From: Ga0077527 sp038316355
Lineage (GTDB): Bacteria; Pseudomonadota; Gammaproteobacteria; Burkholderiales; SG8-41
Direction of reading: 5' to 3'
Assembly (NCBI GenBank): GCA_038316355.1
Contig: JBBQAO010000010.1
Coordinates: 12,222-76,221, forward strand
Length of the DNA stretch: 64,000 nucleotides
Positions 17,448 through 28,190 of the stretch are shown here, one piece after another. The notes below the pieces were generated by a model. That model did no database searches and was not told the DNA's origin. It was given only the letters and a program-made list of their open reading frames with translations. Numbering within the stretch: the first letter of the stretch is position 1; every line of letters begins with the position of its first letter. Made by a program: the position numbers and the translations under genes.

Positions 17448-18272
17448 TCAGCGCGTGAGTTCGCCGGGCCAGGCAACGGTCTGCGCCAGCAGGTTCAGGT
17501 TGCAGTGAAAGCGGTAGGCGTCGCCGCGGCAGAACAGCCGCTGGTAGTCGATGGCGCGTCCCTTGATGTCGAGGGTCAGGCGATGAATGGACAGAACGGG
17601 CGCTCCCTTGCTGAGTTTCAGACGGGAGGCATGCTCCCGACGGCAAGGCACGGCTTCAATGCGGACTTCGGCACGCCCGGGACGGATGCCGCAGCAAGAC
17701 TCGAGCAATGGCAGGATGTCCCGCGTCAGGTCACGGGATTTGAGGTGAAGCCCGATATCCTCCGGGAAATGGCGGATTTCGCAGGACACGGGTTCGCCGT
17801 TCAGCCGTCGCATCCGCCGCAATTCCAGCACTTTTGCGCGCCGTGGCAGACCCAGTGCCTGCGAGACTTCGAGGCCTGCGAACTGCTCGCTAACGGAGAG
17901 CACTTCGGAAACCGCGACGAAGCCCAGTGTGGCCATCGACTGATGGAAGCCCAGTGCCGAGCGTGAATCCTGCACGCCCTGGAGACTGACAAAGCAGCCT
18001 TTGCCCTGTGCCGTGCGCACCAGGCCTTCTTCGCGCAACGCGCGCAATGCCTGCCGAACCGTTACGCGGCTGATGCCGAATTGATTGACCAATGCCTGCT
18101 CGCTTGGCAAGCGGTCATTGGGATGCAACGCACCGGAGAGAATTTGCTGTCTCAGGTGATCGCGCAATCTTGCGTACAGCGGGGATGGTGACGATGTCGC
18201 GCGCGAGCCTGCAGACCCGAACCGCTGAGATGCATCGGAGTCGCTACTGTGGTGCAGGACAGCGTTTTCCAT
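17448..18272 (-). CDS. GntR family regulator with UTRA domain (HutC type)
   Basis: A 274-residue transcription regulator. An N-terminal winged helix (SEQALVNQFGISRVTVRQALRALREEGLV, about residues 57-85) is followed by a UTRA ligand-binding domain (about 120-265). HutC-type members usually repress the operon they lead and respond to its substrate. It stands first in the sulfotransferase/ABC cluster, 35 bases before the sulfotransferase. Two inverted repeats upstream are listed as candidate operators. Confidence 0.9.
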   Translation of the reverse strand: MENAVLHHSSDSDASQRFGSAGSRATSSPSPLYARLRDHLRQQILSGALHPNDRLPSEQALVNQFGISRVTVRQALRALREEGLVRTAQGKGCFVSLQGVQDSRSALGFHQSMATLGFVAVSEVLSVSEQFAGLEVSQALGLPRRAKVLELRRMRRLNGEPVSCEIRHFPEDIGLHLKSRDLTRDILPLLESCCGIRPGRAEVRIEAVPCRREHASRLKLSKGAPVLSIHRLTLDIKGRAIDYQRLFCRGDAYRFHCNLNLLAQTVAWPGELTR

Positions 18273-18326
18273 CGTGATTCCTTCCCGCAGACTTGTCGTA
18301 TGACTTGTGTTGCAACGGTCTGGCTG

Positions 18327-18344
18327 TGCGATGGATATGTCGCA
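18327..18344. promoter_or_regulatory. Candidate operator TGCGA-N8-TCGCA
   Basis: A perfect five-base inverted repeat 55 bases upstream of the GntR/UTRA gene, a plausible site for autoregulation. Found by eye only. Confidence 0.3.
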
Positions 18345-18375
18345 TGATCTGTACCACGCAGCGCGCAGTAAGAAA

Positions 18376-18391
18376 TCATAAAAAATTATGA
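18376..18391. promoter_or_regulatory. Palindrome TCATAA-AAAA-TTATGA
   Basis: A perfect 6-4-6 inverted repeat about 104 bases before the GntR/UTRA gene and directly next to the 19-base AT-rich motif. Possible operator or small hairpin. Confidence 0.3.
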
Positions 18392-18409
18392 ATTAAAACA
18401 AATACTTAT
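18391..18409 (-). repeat. 19-base AT-rich intergenic motif, copy 2
   Basis: Reads ATAAGTATTTGTTTTAATT toward the GntR/UTRA gene, about 120 bases before its start. Matches the consensus ATAAGTAWTTGTTTTTATT at all but one position. Confidence 0.65.
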
Positions 18410-18545
18410 AGATGGATTTCAAAGATGAGCGGGAGGTGACGAGGATTGCCTGCTGCACCTGCACAGTGCGAGGCACACGCCCGGGGTGCGACCGTGGCGG
18501 CGGGCTGTAATACAAGCGCTATCCGGCTATTGCCGGCGTTTGCGT

Positions 18546-18578
18546 GGTCGCGCGACGCGGTTTTTCCGCGTCGCGACC
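18546..18578 (-). terminator. Terminator-like hairpin after typA
   Basis: CGCGACGCGG, a five-base T loop, then CCGCGTCGCG form a very stable stem about 30 bases past the typA stop. There is no clear U-tract, so it may act with Rho or only protect the 3' end. Confidence 0.5.
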
Positions 18579-18607
18579 GCCTATCTTTGCAGGCGGAAAA
18601 ACCTGAA

Positions 18608-20449
<1,842 letters not shown>

Positions 20450-20900
20450 GGGATGGGGCCTTGAAAAAAGGGGCGGATTGTAGCATGTGCACTCCGCTAT
20501 TACCTTGAATTTTTTGACTTTTCCCTGCGACTGCGGCCGGCGGCAAGGGTGGTTTTCCTCTGACGCATCGGGAAAAACCTCGCTATTTCCGGCACTTGCA
20601 GGTATAGTCCGCGCACCTTGTGGCGACGTTTCAGACGTTGTGCGCCGCAAGATGCATCTGTCCCTGACCCCTTCGTTTTCAGCTCCCTTCTCCGAATAGC
20701 TGCTTCCGCCACGGTTAGCGACGATACCCGTGCGCCGGTGGCCGCAGCCGCGACTTCAAGTCGCAGCTCGCCTAAGCAGCAGTGGCATTTCCTGCGCGTT
20801 TTGTTGTTCATGGCTGAAAAAGCATTTTTGGCCACAGAGCTCATTGCCCTGTGACTGAGGTGTTGTTTTCGGTTGTCGTGCTTTTTGAAAGTAATTACTC
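20450..20900. other. Divergent intergenic region and long leader of the helicase gene
   Basis: A 451-base gap without a convincing gene. Its left end holds the typA promoter. TATAGT at 20603-20608 is a possible -10 for the helicase gene, which would give a leader of nearly 300 bases. Long leaders are known for cold-regulated DEAD-box helicase genes, but no defined RNA structure was recognised here. Confidence 0.45.
20477..20485 (-). promoter_or_regulatory. Candidate extended -10 promoter of typA
   Basis: Read on the minus strand the sequence is TGCTACAAT, an extended -10 element about 28 bases before the GTG start. No good -35 is needed for this type. Confidence 0.5.
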
Positions 20901-22181
20901 ATGTCGTTTGCCTCATTGAATCTGAATCCCGCCCTGGTGCAGGCCCTGGCCGCCGCGGGTTATACCGAACCGACACCCGTGCAGGCGCAGGCGATCCCGG
21001 CCGCGCTGACCGGCTTTGACCTGATGGTCTCCGCCCCCACCGGCACCGGCAAAACCGCAGCCTTCGTGCTGCCCGCGCTGCAGCGCCTGGCGCTGGCGCC
21101 GGTCAAGAACGGCCGCGGTCCGCGCGTGCTGGTGCTGACGCCGACCCGCGAACTCGCGGTGCAGGTGACCGATGCCGTCGACAAATACTGCAAGTTCCTG
21201 CGCCACATGCGCACCGGCACCATATTGGGCGGCATGCCGTACCCGAAACAGCGCCGCTTGCTCGAGCAGGCGCTCGACGTACTGGTGGCGACGCCCGGCC
21301 GGCTGATCGATTTCATCGACCAGGGCAAGGTTGATTTCTCGCGCCTTGAACTGCTGATCCTCGACGAAGCCGACCGCATGCTCGACATGGGCTTCATCGA
21401 GCCGGTCAAACGCATTGCCGCGAAAACACCGGGCAATCGCCAGACCATGATGTTTTCGGCGACGCTCGACGGCAATATCGCGAAGCTTGGCCGTGAACTG
21501 TTGCGCGATCCGAAGCTGATTCAAGTGGCGGCTGCGAAGGCCAGTCACGAAAACATCCAGCAGCGTCTGCACTATGTCGACGACGGCAGCCACAAACATC
21601 GCCTGCTCGACCATGTGCTGCGCTCGGACGAATGCCAGGCGCAGTCGATTGTCTTTACCGCGACCAAACACGGTGCGGATCGTCTGGCGGACAAGCTGTT
21701 CCATGCCGGGCATGAGGCTGCTGCCCTGCACGGCAACATGAACCAGTCGCAACGCAACCGCACGCTGGCCCGCCTGCGCAGCGGCGCGGTCAAGGTTCTG
21801 GTGGCAACCGACGTCGCAGCCCGCGGCATCGACGTTGCCAGCATTTCGCATGTGTTCAATTACGACCTGCCGAAAGTGGCCGAGGACTATGTGCACCGCA
21901 TCGGCCGAACCGGCCGCGCCGGCGCCACTGGCACGGCGATTTCGTTTGCCTCGTCGGAAGACGTGCGCCAGTTGAAACAGATCGAGCATTACATCGGCCG
22001 CACCATTGAACGCTGGAGCGTGCCGGGTTTTGAGGCGAAAAACCCGATTCGCAGCGATAGTGGCGGCGGCAAACGCAGCGGTCGTCCGGCGCCGCGCCGC
22101 GGTGCGCCGCCTTCGCGTGATGCGCGTGGCCGCGGCGGTTTCCGCTCCGACAACCGGCGCAGCGCCGGTGGTTCGCGCTAA
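20901..22181 (+). CDS. DEAD-box ATP-dependent RNA helicase, RhlE type
   Basis: A 426-residue RNA helicase. The Q motif region is GYTEPTPVQAQAIP, Walker A APTGTGKT (45-52), then PTRELA, the DEAD box in LLILDEADRMLDMGF, SAT in MMFSATLDG, DVAARGID and HRIGRTGRAG. The C-terminal tail is Arg/Gly-rich (GRPAPRRGAPPSRDARGRGG), typical of RhlE-like proteins that unwind RNA in ribosome assembly and decay. A strong terminator follows. Confidence 0.94.
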   Translation: MSFASLNLNPALVQALAAAGYTEPTPVQAQAIPAALTGFDLMVSAPTGTGKTAAFVLPALQRLALAPVKNGRGPRVLVLTPTRELAVQVTDAVDKYCKFLRHMRTGTILGGMPYPKQRRLLEQALDVLVATPGRLIDFIDQGKVDFSRLELLILDEADRMLDMGFIEPVKRIAAKTPGNRQTMMFSATLDGNIAKLGRELLRDPKLIQVAAAKASHENIQQRLHYVDDGSHKHRLLDHVLRSDECQAQSIVFTATKHGADRLADKLFHAGHEAAALHGNMNQSQRNRTLARLRSGAVKVLVATDVAARGIDVASISHVFNYDLPKVAEDYVHRIGRTGRAGATGTAISFASSEDVRQLKQIEHYIGRTIERWSVPGFEAKNPIRSDSGGGKRSGRPAPRRGAPPSRDARGRGGFRSDNRRSAGGSR

Positions 22182-22212
22182 GCCCTGCTGCAGTATCTGC
22201 AGCGTTTCGCAG

Positions 22213-22249
22213 AAATCCCCCGCCGCCGCAAGGCTTCGGGGGATTTTTT
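22213..22249 (+). terminator. Rho-independent terminator after the helicase gene
   Basis: AAATCCCCC and GGGGGATTT form a G+C-rich stem followed by a T-run, 32 bases past the stop codon. Confidence 0.85.
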
Positions 22250-22273
22250 CGTCCCATGATGTGAGCTTGCGCA

Positions 22274-22302
22274 TTGATTTTGGCTTGTGCTGCCATTAGA
22301 GT
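22274..22302 (+). promoter_or_regulatory. Candidate promoter of the molybdenum-hydroxylase operon
   Basis: TTGATT (22274-22279) and TAGAGT (22297-22302) with a 17-base spacer, 28 bases before the first start codon and downstream of the helicase terminator. Confidence 0.4.
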
Positions 22303-22330
22303 AGGCCGCTTTCACTCAGGCAAAACAATA

Positions 22331-22786
22331 ATGAAATTCAGCGGGGAGATTGCAGTCGCTGCGCCGCGCGACGCCGTGTTCGCGAAACTGCAGGACATCC
22401 ATTTTTTTGCCTCCTGCATCGACGGCGTGCGCGACCTGACGCCGCTCGACGGGCGGCGCTTCGATGCGGTGCTTGAAACCAAGGTTGCCTACATGACCTT
22501 CAAGTTCAAGGTCACCGCGGAACTGACCGAGGTGTCGCCGGAATTGATTGCCGCCAAAATCGAAGGTGCGCCGATGGGCCTGGTCGGCCGGCTGACCGCC
22601 ACTTCGGCGACGCGGCTGATCGCGGCGGGCGACCACACCACCATCCAGTATGAAATCGATGCCGCGCTGACCGGCAAGCTGGGCAGCATCGGGCAGCCGG
22701 TGCTCAAAGCCAAAGCCAGGGATATGGAAAAACAGTTTGCTAAAAATCTGGGTGCGGCCTTTGCGACTGTGCAGGGGGCGGCATGA
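22331..22786 (+). CDS. CoxG-like SRPBCC-fold protein
   Basis: A 151-residue protein of the carbon monoxide dehydrogenase subunit G family (KFSGEIAVAAPRDAVFAKLQDIHFFASCIDGVRDL). In CO oxidisers CoxG is thought to recruit or anchor the molybdenum enzyme; elsewhere it accompanies other molybdenum hydroxylases. The ATG at 22331 gives the family start; the frame is open to 22274 but the added residues have no counterpart. It overlaps the FAD-subunit gene by four bases (ATGA). Confidence 0.85.
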   Translation: MKFSGEIAVAAPRDAVFAKLQDIHFFASCIDGVRDLTPLDGRRFDAVLETKVAYMTFKFKVTAELTEVSPELIAAKIEGAPMGLVGRLTATSATRLIAAGDHTTIQYEIDAALTGKLGSIGQPVLKAKARDMEKQFAKNLGAAFATVQGAA

Positions 22787-23640
22787 TTCCGTTTGATCTG
22801 GCCGAACCACGGTCGCTGAAGGGTGCGCTGAAATTGCTTGATGCCGGTGATCCGTCAGTGCGCGCATTCGGCGGTGGCACCGCGCTGATGCTGATGATGA
22901 AGGCTGGTGTGTTCCAGCCGACGCGGCTGGTCAGTCTGAGCGGCATCGAAAAACGTTATGCCAAAGTGACGACTGCCAGGGACGGCAGCCTGCATATTGG
23001 TGCCTTGATCACCTTGAGCGCGCTGGGCCGCACGGCCGCGGTGAAAAAACGCGCGCCGGTGATTATCGATACCCTGCGCACGCTGTCCAACGTGCGTGTG
23101 CGCAATGTCGCCACTCTCGGCGGGCATCTGGCGCATGGCGACCCGCATATGGATCTGCCGCCGGTGCTGATGGCGCTGGATGCGCAGGTGGTGACTGCGG
23201 CGACCGCAGGTTCGCGCACACTGGCGGTTGCCGATCTCTACACCGGTTATTACGCAACGGCGCTGGCACCCAACGAACTGATCAGTGAAATCATCGTGCC
23301 GTCGCAGGCCGGGCGGCGCTCGGCCTATATCAAGCTGACCACGCGTGCCGCCGATGACTGGCCGACGCTGGGGATTGCAGTATCACTGCAGACCGACGGC
23401 AAGCTTATTCAGGATGCGCGCTTCGTAGTCAGTGCTGCCACCGAAAAACCGCTGCGATTGCAGAGCGCAGAAGCGGCGTTGCGCGGTGCGACTATCAGTG
23501 ATGCCGTGCTGGCGCGGGTGGGTGATGCGGCTGTAGCAGAAGCGGAGTTGACGGGTGACGCCCATGGCTCGGCGGCATACAAAATGGAACTGTTGCGGGT
23601 GTACGCTGGGCGTGCCGTGCGCAAGGCGCTGGCTGCTTAA
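22783..23640 (+). CDS. Molybdenum hydroxylase FAD-binding (medium) subunit
   Basis: A 285-residue flavoprotein of the xanthine-oxidase family (CoxM/CutM type). The FAD-binding loops are AFGGGTALMLMMKAG and NVATLGGHLAHGDPHMDLPPVL; the second varies from the common TIGGNLA. It passes electrons from the iron-sulfur subunit to an external acceptor. It is translationally coupled to the CoxG-like gene and lies 21 bases before the large subunit. Confidence 0.92.
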   Translation: MIPFDLAEPRSLKGALKLLDAGDPSVRAFGGGTALMLMMKAGVFQPTRLVSLSGIEKRYAKVTTARDGSLHIGALITLSALGRTAAVKKRAPVIIDTLRTLSNVRVRNVATLGGHLAHGDPHMDLPPVLMALDAQVVTAATAGSRTLAVADLYTGYYATALAPNELISEIIVPSQAGRRSAYIKLTTRAADDWPTLGIAVSLQTDGKLIQDARFVVSAATEKPLRLQSAEAALRGATISDAVLARVGDAAVAEAELTGDAHGSAAYKMELLRVYAGRAVRKALAA

Positions 23641-23661
23641 GAAAATTCAGGAGCGCAGGTT

Positions 23662-25983
23662 TTGGCAATCACATTAGGCAAAAGCAACAACGGCGCTGCC
23701 GAATTTTCGTCAGTCGGCCGTTCGGTCCCTCGCGTTGAAGCGCGGGCCAAGGTCACCGGCAAGGCGGAGTATGTACATAACCTGCAGTTGCCGGGCATGT
23801 TGTACGGCAGGATCCATCGCAGCACGGTGGCGCATGCGCGCCTGCTCAGTGTCGATGTTTCCGCGGCGCAGGCGCTGCCCGGCGTGCATGCGGTGTATAC
23901 CGCCGCCGATATCCTCAAGCTGATTCCCGAGCCTTATTACGGTCCGGCCTTCCATGATCAACCGGTGCTGGCCGTGGACAAGGTGCGCCATGTCGGCGAG
24001 CCGGTGGCGCTGGTGCTGGCGGCCGACCCGCATGTTGCCGAGGCGGCAGCACAGTTGATCGTTGCCGACTATGAGGAACTGCCGGCAGTGTTCGATGAAG
24101 TCGAGGCGATGACCTCGAAAGCCGTGGTGCATGAAGTGCTGAGACCCGCCGGCACCTTTCCCGACCTGAAGCATCTGAAAGACAAACGCGGCACCAATAT
24201 CGCGCTCGATTTTCATCTGCGTCGCGGTGATGTGCAAAAAGCCTTTGCCGAAGCCGACCATGTGTTCGAACACAGCTTCCGCACCCAGCAGGTGTTGCAC
24301 CTGCCGCTGGAGCCCTTTGTCACGGTGGCTGATCCGACGCCCAATCAGCTGGTGATCCATACCGCGTCACAGAGCCCGTCATTTGTGCGCATCGAAATCG
24401 CGCGCCTGCTCGGCTGGCCGGAAAACAGGGTGCGGGTCAAGGTGCCGTATCTGGGCGGCGGTTTCGGCGCCAAGCTCTATATCAAGCTTGAGGCGCTGGT
24501 GTCGGCGGCAGCGCTGCTTGCCGGACGGCCGGTGAAGATTTCACTGACCATGGAAGAACAGTTTTACCAGATCACCAAACACGCGACGACGCTGCGCATC
24601 AAAAGCGGCGTCAGCAAGGACGGGAAAATCACCGCACGCGAATGCGAGGTGTGGTGGAACGGCGGCGCCTATGCCGACATCGGTCCCCGGGTGACGCAGA
24701 AATCCGGCTTCACTGCGGCGGGGCCGTACGACATCGACCATGTCAGCATTGATTCGTACGCGTTATATACAAATTTGCCGGCCGCGGGTGCATTGCGCGG
24801 TTTCGGTATTCCGCAACTGGTGTGGGCTTATGAGAGCCATACCGATATGATCGCGAAAGAACTGAAGATCGATCCGCTGGCGATCCGTCGCAAAAACATT
24901 CTGCGCGAAGGCCGGCCGCAGGCAACGGGCACCGTGATGCGCGACGCCGGCATCGAACCGGTGCTGGAGCGCCTGGCGCAGCGCATGGCCTGGGAAAAGC
25001 CCTTCGACAAAGAGGTGTCTGACAAAGTCAGGGGCACCACCCGTCGCGGCCGCGGCATCGCCATCGGTTTCAAGGCGAGCATTTCGCCGACGACTTCGGT
25101 GGCCATCGTCAACGTCGGTGCCGACGGCAGTTGCATGGTCCATTGCAGCACTGTGGACATGGGGCAGGGCTCGGATACGGCCATGGCGCAGATCGTTGCC
25201 GAAGCGCTGGGCATCCCGGTGGAATCGGTGACGCTGGTGCATCCGGATACCGATGTCACGCCCTACGACATGGCGACGCTGGGTTCGCGCTCGACCTATC
25301 ACATGGGCCACGCCGTCAAACTCGCAGCCGAGGATGCACGCGACAAACTGCTGGCGCTTGCGCGCGATGTCGGCCTGTCGGCAGAAACCACGCCGATCCC
25401 GGATATTTTCCGCAAAAAATACGGCATGCAGGCCGGCAACATCGTCGGCATCGGCAGCTTCATTCCGCCGTATACGCCGCCGGAATCCGGGACCGGATTA
25501 ACTACCGATGCGACGCCATTCTGGATGATCGGCGCCACCGGGGCCGAAGTCGAGGTCGATACCGAAACCGGCGAATTCAAAATCACCCGGCTGGTGAATC
25601 TGGTCGATGTCGGCCGCCCGGTGAATCCGGCGATCGTCGAGACCCAGATTTCCGGCGCGACCATCATGCAGCTTGGTTTCACCTTGTCCGAGCGCATGGA
25701 TTTTGACGCCGGGCAGGTCACCAATGCCTCGCTGGCGGATTACAAGATTCCTGGCATCCGCGACATACCGGTGGTCATGGAAAACGAAGCCGTCGACATG
25801 GTGCAGAAGTCCGGCCCTTTCGGTGCCAAGGGCGTCGGCGAGAGCGGTACCTTTGGTGTGTCGCCAGCGATTGCCAATGCGCTTGATGATGCGGTCGGCG
25901 TGCGATTGACCAGCCTGCCGCTGACAGCAGAAGCGGTTTATCGCGGCTTGCGTGCCAATGCGGGCAAGCCACTGCAGGATTAA
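23662..25983 (+). CDS. Molybdenum hydroxylase large (molybdopterin-binding) subunit
   Basis: A 773-residue catalytic subunit of the xanthine-oxidase family. SVGRSVPRVEARAKVTGKAEYV is the usual start, LGGGFGAKL is the pterin-binding loop, and GVGESGTFG carries the catalytic Glu (E727). The CO dehydrogenase active-site loop with its cysteine (AYRCSFR) is absent; the corresponding region is AGALRGFGIPQ, so this is not a CO dehydrogenase but hydroxylates an organic substrate, likely aromatic or heteroaromatic (inference from the UbiD neighbour). The start is TTG at 23662, with GGAG eight bases upstream. Confidence 0.92.
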   Translation: MAITLGKSNNGAAEFSSVGRSVPRVEARAKVTGKAEYVHNLQLPGMLYGRIHRSTVAHARLLSVDVSAAQALPGVHAVYTAADILKLIPEPYYGPAFHDQPVLAVDKVRHVGEPVALVLAADPHVAEAAAQLIVADYEELPAVFDEVEAMTSKAVVHEVLRPAGTFPDLKHLKDKRGTNIALDFHLRRGDVQKAFAEADHVFEHSFRTQQVLHLPLEPFVTVADPTPNQLVIHTASQSPSFVRIEIARLLGWPENRVRVKVPYLGGGFGAKLYIKLEALVSAAALLAGRPVKISLTMEEQFYQITKHATTLRIKSGVSKDGKITARECEVWWNGGAYADIGPRVTQKSGFTAAGPYDIDHVSIDSYALYTNLPAAGALRGFGIPQLVWAYESHTDMIAKELKIDPLAIRRKNILREGRPQATGTVMRDAGIEPVLERLAQRMAWEKPFDKEVSDKVRGTTRRGRGIAIGFKASISPTTSVAIVNVGADGSCMVHCSTVDMGQGSDTAMAQIVAEALGIPVESVTLVHPDTDVTPYDMATLGSRSTYHMGHAVKLAAEDARDKLLALARDVGLSAETTPIPDIFRKKYGMQAGNIVGIGSFIPPYTPPESGTGLTTDATPFWMIGATGAEVEVDTETGEFKITRLVNLVDVGRPVNPAIVETQISGATIMQLGFTLSERMDFDAGQVTNASLADYKIPGIRDIPVVMENEAVDMVQKSGPFGAKGVGESGTFGVSPAIANALDDAVGVRLTSLPLTAEAVYRGLRANAGKPLQD

Positions 25984-25997
25984 CTTCAAAAACATTA

Positions 25998-26099
25998 GCC
26001 ACAGAGGACACAGAGTTCACAGAGGACTTCAAAAGTGAAAACCAGGTATTCCCGATACGGATTCTGGTTTTCCTCTTTGAACTCTGTGCCCTCTGTGGC
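25998..26099. repeat. Long inverted repeat (CACAGAGG type) inside the hydroxylase operon
   Basis: A left arm (25998-26026) starting GCCACAGAGGACACAGAG pairs with a right arm (26071-26099) ending TCTGTGGC; inner arms AAAACCAG/CTGGTTTT extend the stem. The shape is a long near-perfect hairpin between the large and small subunit genes. Similar CTCTGTG palindromes are widespread intergenic repeats in proteobacteria. Confidence 0.75.
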
Positions 26100-26116
26100 A
26101 GATTTTCGGGTTTCAA

Positions 26117-26596
26117 ATGACGACACATCGCACCATTACATTCCAACTCAACGGCCGCCCGGTCACGGTGCATGCCGGTAACCACCAGAACCTGGTCGAA
26201 CTGTTGCAGGGGCAGGGCCTGTTCGGCGCGCGCGAGAGTTGCGGGCAGGGGCTGTGCGGTTGCTGCACGGTGGTGGTCAACGGCACAGCGGTGTCCGGTT
26301 GCCTGACCATGGCGACACTGGTCGACGGCGCCGACGTGCGCACCATCGAGGACAGCGCGCCCGATGGCGAGCTTGATGCGGTACAGCAGGCCTTCATCGA
26401 CACCGGTGCTTTTCAGTGCGGCTTCTGCACCCCCGGGTTCATCCTGATGACGCGGCAACTGCTGGATGCACATCCGAATCCGACCGATGACGAAATCCGC
26501 CATTATCTGGCGGGCAATCTGTGCCGCTGTGCGGCCTATACTGAAATTATCAAAGCTGTAAGACTGGCGGCAAAAAAGCGTAAATCTAAAACATGA
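26117..26596 (+). CDS. Molybdenum hydroxylase [2Fe-2S] (small) subunit
   Basis: A 159-residue electron-transfer subunit. The plant-type cluster motif is SCGQGLCGCC with C42, C47, C50 and then C62; the second cluster motif is QCGFCTPG with CRC near residue 138. It moves electrons from the molybdenum centre to the FAD subunit. It is separated from the large-subunit gene by a 133-base gap filled by an inverted repeat, which may change its expression relative to the other subunits. Confidence 0.95.
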   Translation: MTTHRTITFQLNGRPVTVHAGNHQNLVELLQGQGLFGARESCGQGLCGCCTVVVNGTAVSGCLTMATLVDGADVRTIEDSAPDGELDAVQQAFIDTGAFQCGFCTPGFILMTRQLLDAHPNPTDDEIRHYLAGNLCRCAAYTEIIKAVRLAAKKRKSKT

Positions 26597-26606
26597 TTTT
26601 GACGCT

Positions 26607-26690
26607 GATGAACGCAGATAAACGTCGATGACTTCCCGTAAAAAAGCAGAAAATGAAATGGTTTTATCTGCGTTCATCGGCGGTTAAAAA
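26607..26690. repeat. Intergenic palindrome, GATGAACGC family, copy 1
   Basis: GATGAACGCAGATAAA (26607-26622) is repeated in inverted form at 26663-26678, followed by GGCGGTTA. Two further members lie at 44934-45101 and 59014-59128. It separates the small-subunit and UbiD genes. Confidence 0.75.
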
Positions 26691-26701
26691 AGGGGTAAAC
26701 C

Positions 26702-28156
26702 ATGCAGCGCTCTGATAAAGGTAATCCCCTCGACCTGCGTGTCTGGCTCGACACCGCCCGGTCGCTGGGTGAACTGAAGGATGTGCGCGGCGCGGACGCG
26801 AAGCTGGAACTGGGCGCGATCAGCGAACTGAACGTCAAGATCGAAGGCGCGCCGGCGTTGCTGTTCGACGATATTCAGGGTTATGCCAAGGGTTTCCGCG
26901 TGGTGACCTGCACCACGGCCAGTCCGGCACGGCTGTCGTCCATCCTGCGCCTGCCGGTGGAGCGTAATCATCACGGCCTGGTGCAGACACTGCGCGGACG
27001 GCCGAAAGGCTGGCAGGCGGAAGCGCCGAAATACGAGCCGGTGGTGGTCGAGACCGGTCCGGTGCTGGAGAACATCCAGTCGGGCAAGGATGTCGACATC
27101 AATATCTTCCCGTCGCCGCTGTGGCATGAAAAAGACGGCGGGCCGTACATCGGCACCGGCTGCTGCGTGGTGACCAGGGACTTTGATTCCGACTGGGTCA
27201 ATGTCGGCACCTATCGCGTACAGGCGCATGACAAAAATCATGTCGGCCTCGACATGATTCCCGGAAAACACGGCGCCATCCAGTACGACAAACACATGAA
27301 AGCCGGCAAGCCGTTCCCGGTGGCGATTGTTATCGGCTGCGATCCGCTGGGTTATCTGATCTCCGGTATCGAAGTGCCGTTCGGCATGTGCGAATACAAC
27401 TACATCGGCGCCATCCTCGGCGAACCGGTGCAGGTGGTGCACGGCGAGCTGACCGGTTTGCCGATTCCGGCGGGCGCGGAAATCGTGCTTGAGGGTTACT
27501 GCCATCCCGGCGACGTCAAACTCGAGGGTCCGTTCGGCGAATTCCACGGCTATTACCCGGGCAAGGAAGGCAGCGCGCCGGTGATGACCGTCGAGCGCGT
27601 GTATTACCGCAATGCCCCGATCATTGTCGGCAGCCCGCCGGCGAAACCGCCGAATGATTATTCCTATTCCAAGGCGGTGATGCGTTCCGCACTGCTGTTT
27701 GATGCGCTGCTCGCCGCCGGCGTGCCGGATGTAGCGAGCGTGTGGGCGCATGAAATCGGCGGCGCGCGCATGTTCAATGTGGTGGCGATCAGGCAGCGTT
27801 ACGCCGGCCACGCGCGGCAAGCCGGGCACATCCTCAACCAGTGCGGCGTCGGTGCCTACATGTCGCGCTACACCGTGGTGGTGGACGAGGATATCGATCC
27901 GTCGAACCTGCAGGAAGTGATGTGGGCGGTTGCCACGCGTACCGATCCCGAAATCGACATCGACATCATCAAGCGTGGCATGGGCTCTAAAAACGATCCG
28001 ATGTTCGTCGCTTACCGCTACAACGCGCCGTACAACTCCAAGGCCATCATCGACGCCTGCCGGCCGTACGACCACCTGCACGAATTCCCGGCCGTGGCCG
28101 AAGCCAGCAAGGAGCTGCAGGAAAAGGTAAAAGCCAAGTGGACCGACCTGTTCTAA
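26702..28156 (+). CDS. UbiD family prenyl-FMN-dependent (de)carboxylase
   Basis: A 484-residue enzyme of the UbiD family, which reversibly decarboxylates aromatic or unsaturated acids with prenylated FMN. Recognisable segments: SPLWHEKDGGPYIGTGCCVV, GAIQYDKHMKAGKPFPVAIVIGCDP, and LEGPFGEFHGYYP with acidic active-site residues. No UbiX-type prenyltransferase is in the window, so the cofactor must be made elsewhere. With the hydroxylase upstream it suggests breakdown of a carboxylated ring compound; 2-furoate/furandicarboxylate-type pathways combine the same two enzyme classes, but the substrate is not shown. Confidence 0.92.
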   Translation: MQRSDKGNPLDLRVWLDTARSLGELKDVRGADAKLELGAISELNVKIEGAPALLFDDIQGYAKGFRVVTCTTASPARLSSILRLPVERNHHGLVQTLRGRPKGWQAEAPKYEPVVVETGPVLENIQSGKDVDINIFPSPLWHEKDGGPYIGTGCCVVTRDFDSDWVNVGTYRVQAHDKNHVGLDMIPGKHGAIQYDKHMKAGKPFPVAIVIGCDPLGYLISGIEVPFGMCEYNYIGAILGEPVQVVHGELTGLPIPAGAEIVLEGYCHPGDVKLEGPFGEFHGYYPGKEGSAPVMTVERVYYRNAPIIVGSPPAKPPNDYSYSKAVMRSALLFDALLAAGVPDVASVWAHEIGGARMFNVVAIRQRYAGHARQAGHILNQCGVGAYMSRYTVVVDEDIDPSNLQEVMWAVATRTDPEIDIDIIKRGMGSKNDPMFVAYRYNAPYNSKAIIDACRPYDHLHEFPAVAEASKELQEKVKAKWTDLF

Positions 28157-28190
28157 ACCAAACATAAGATTGTTTAACAGAGGAAACATC

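Larger units (their letters stand above)
18273..18607. other. Intergenic region upstream of the GntR operon
   Basis: A 335-base gap with no coding signal. It holds a TGCGA-N8-TCGCA inverted repeat (18327-18344), the palindrome TCATAAAAAATTATGA (18376-18391), one copy of the 19-base AT-rich motif, and the typA terminator-like hairpin. Confidence 0.6.

Noticed and set aside
20913..22274. 453-codon open frame antisense to the DEAD-box helicase
   Set aside because: Shadow frame; all helicase motifs are on the other strand.
22331..26596. Aerobic CO dehydrogenase operon
   Set aside because: The large subunit lacks the Cys-bearing AYRCSFR loop needed for the Cu-Mo centre.
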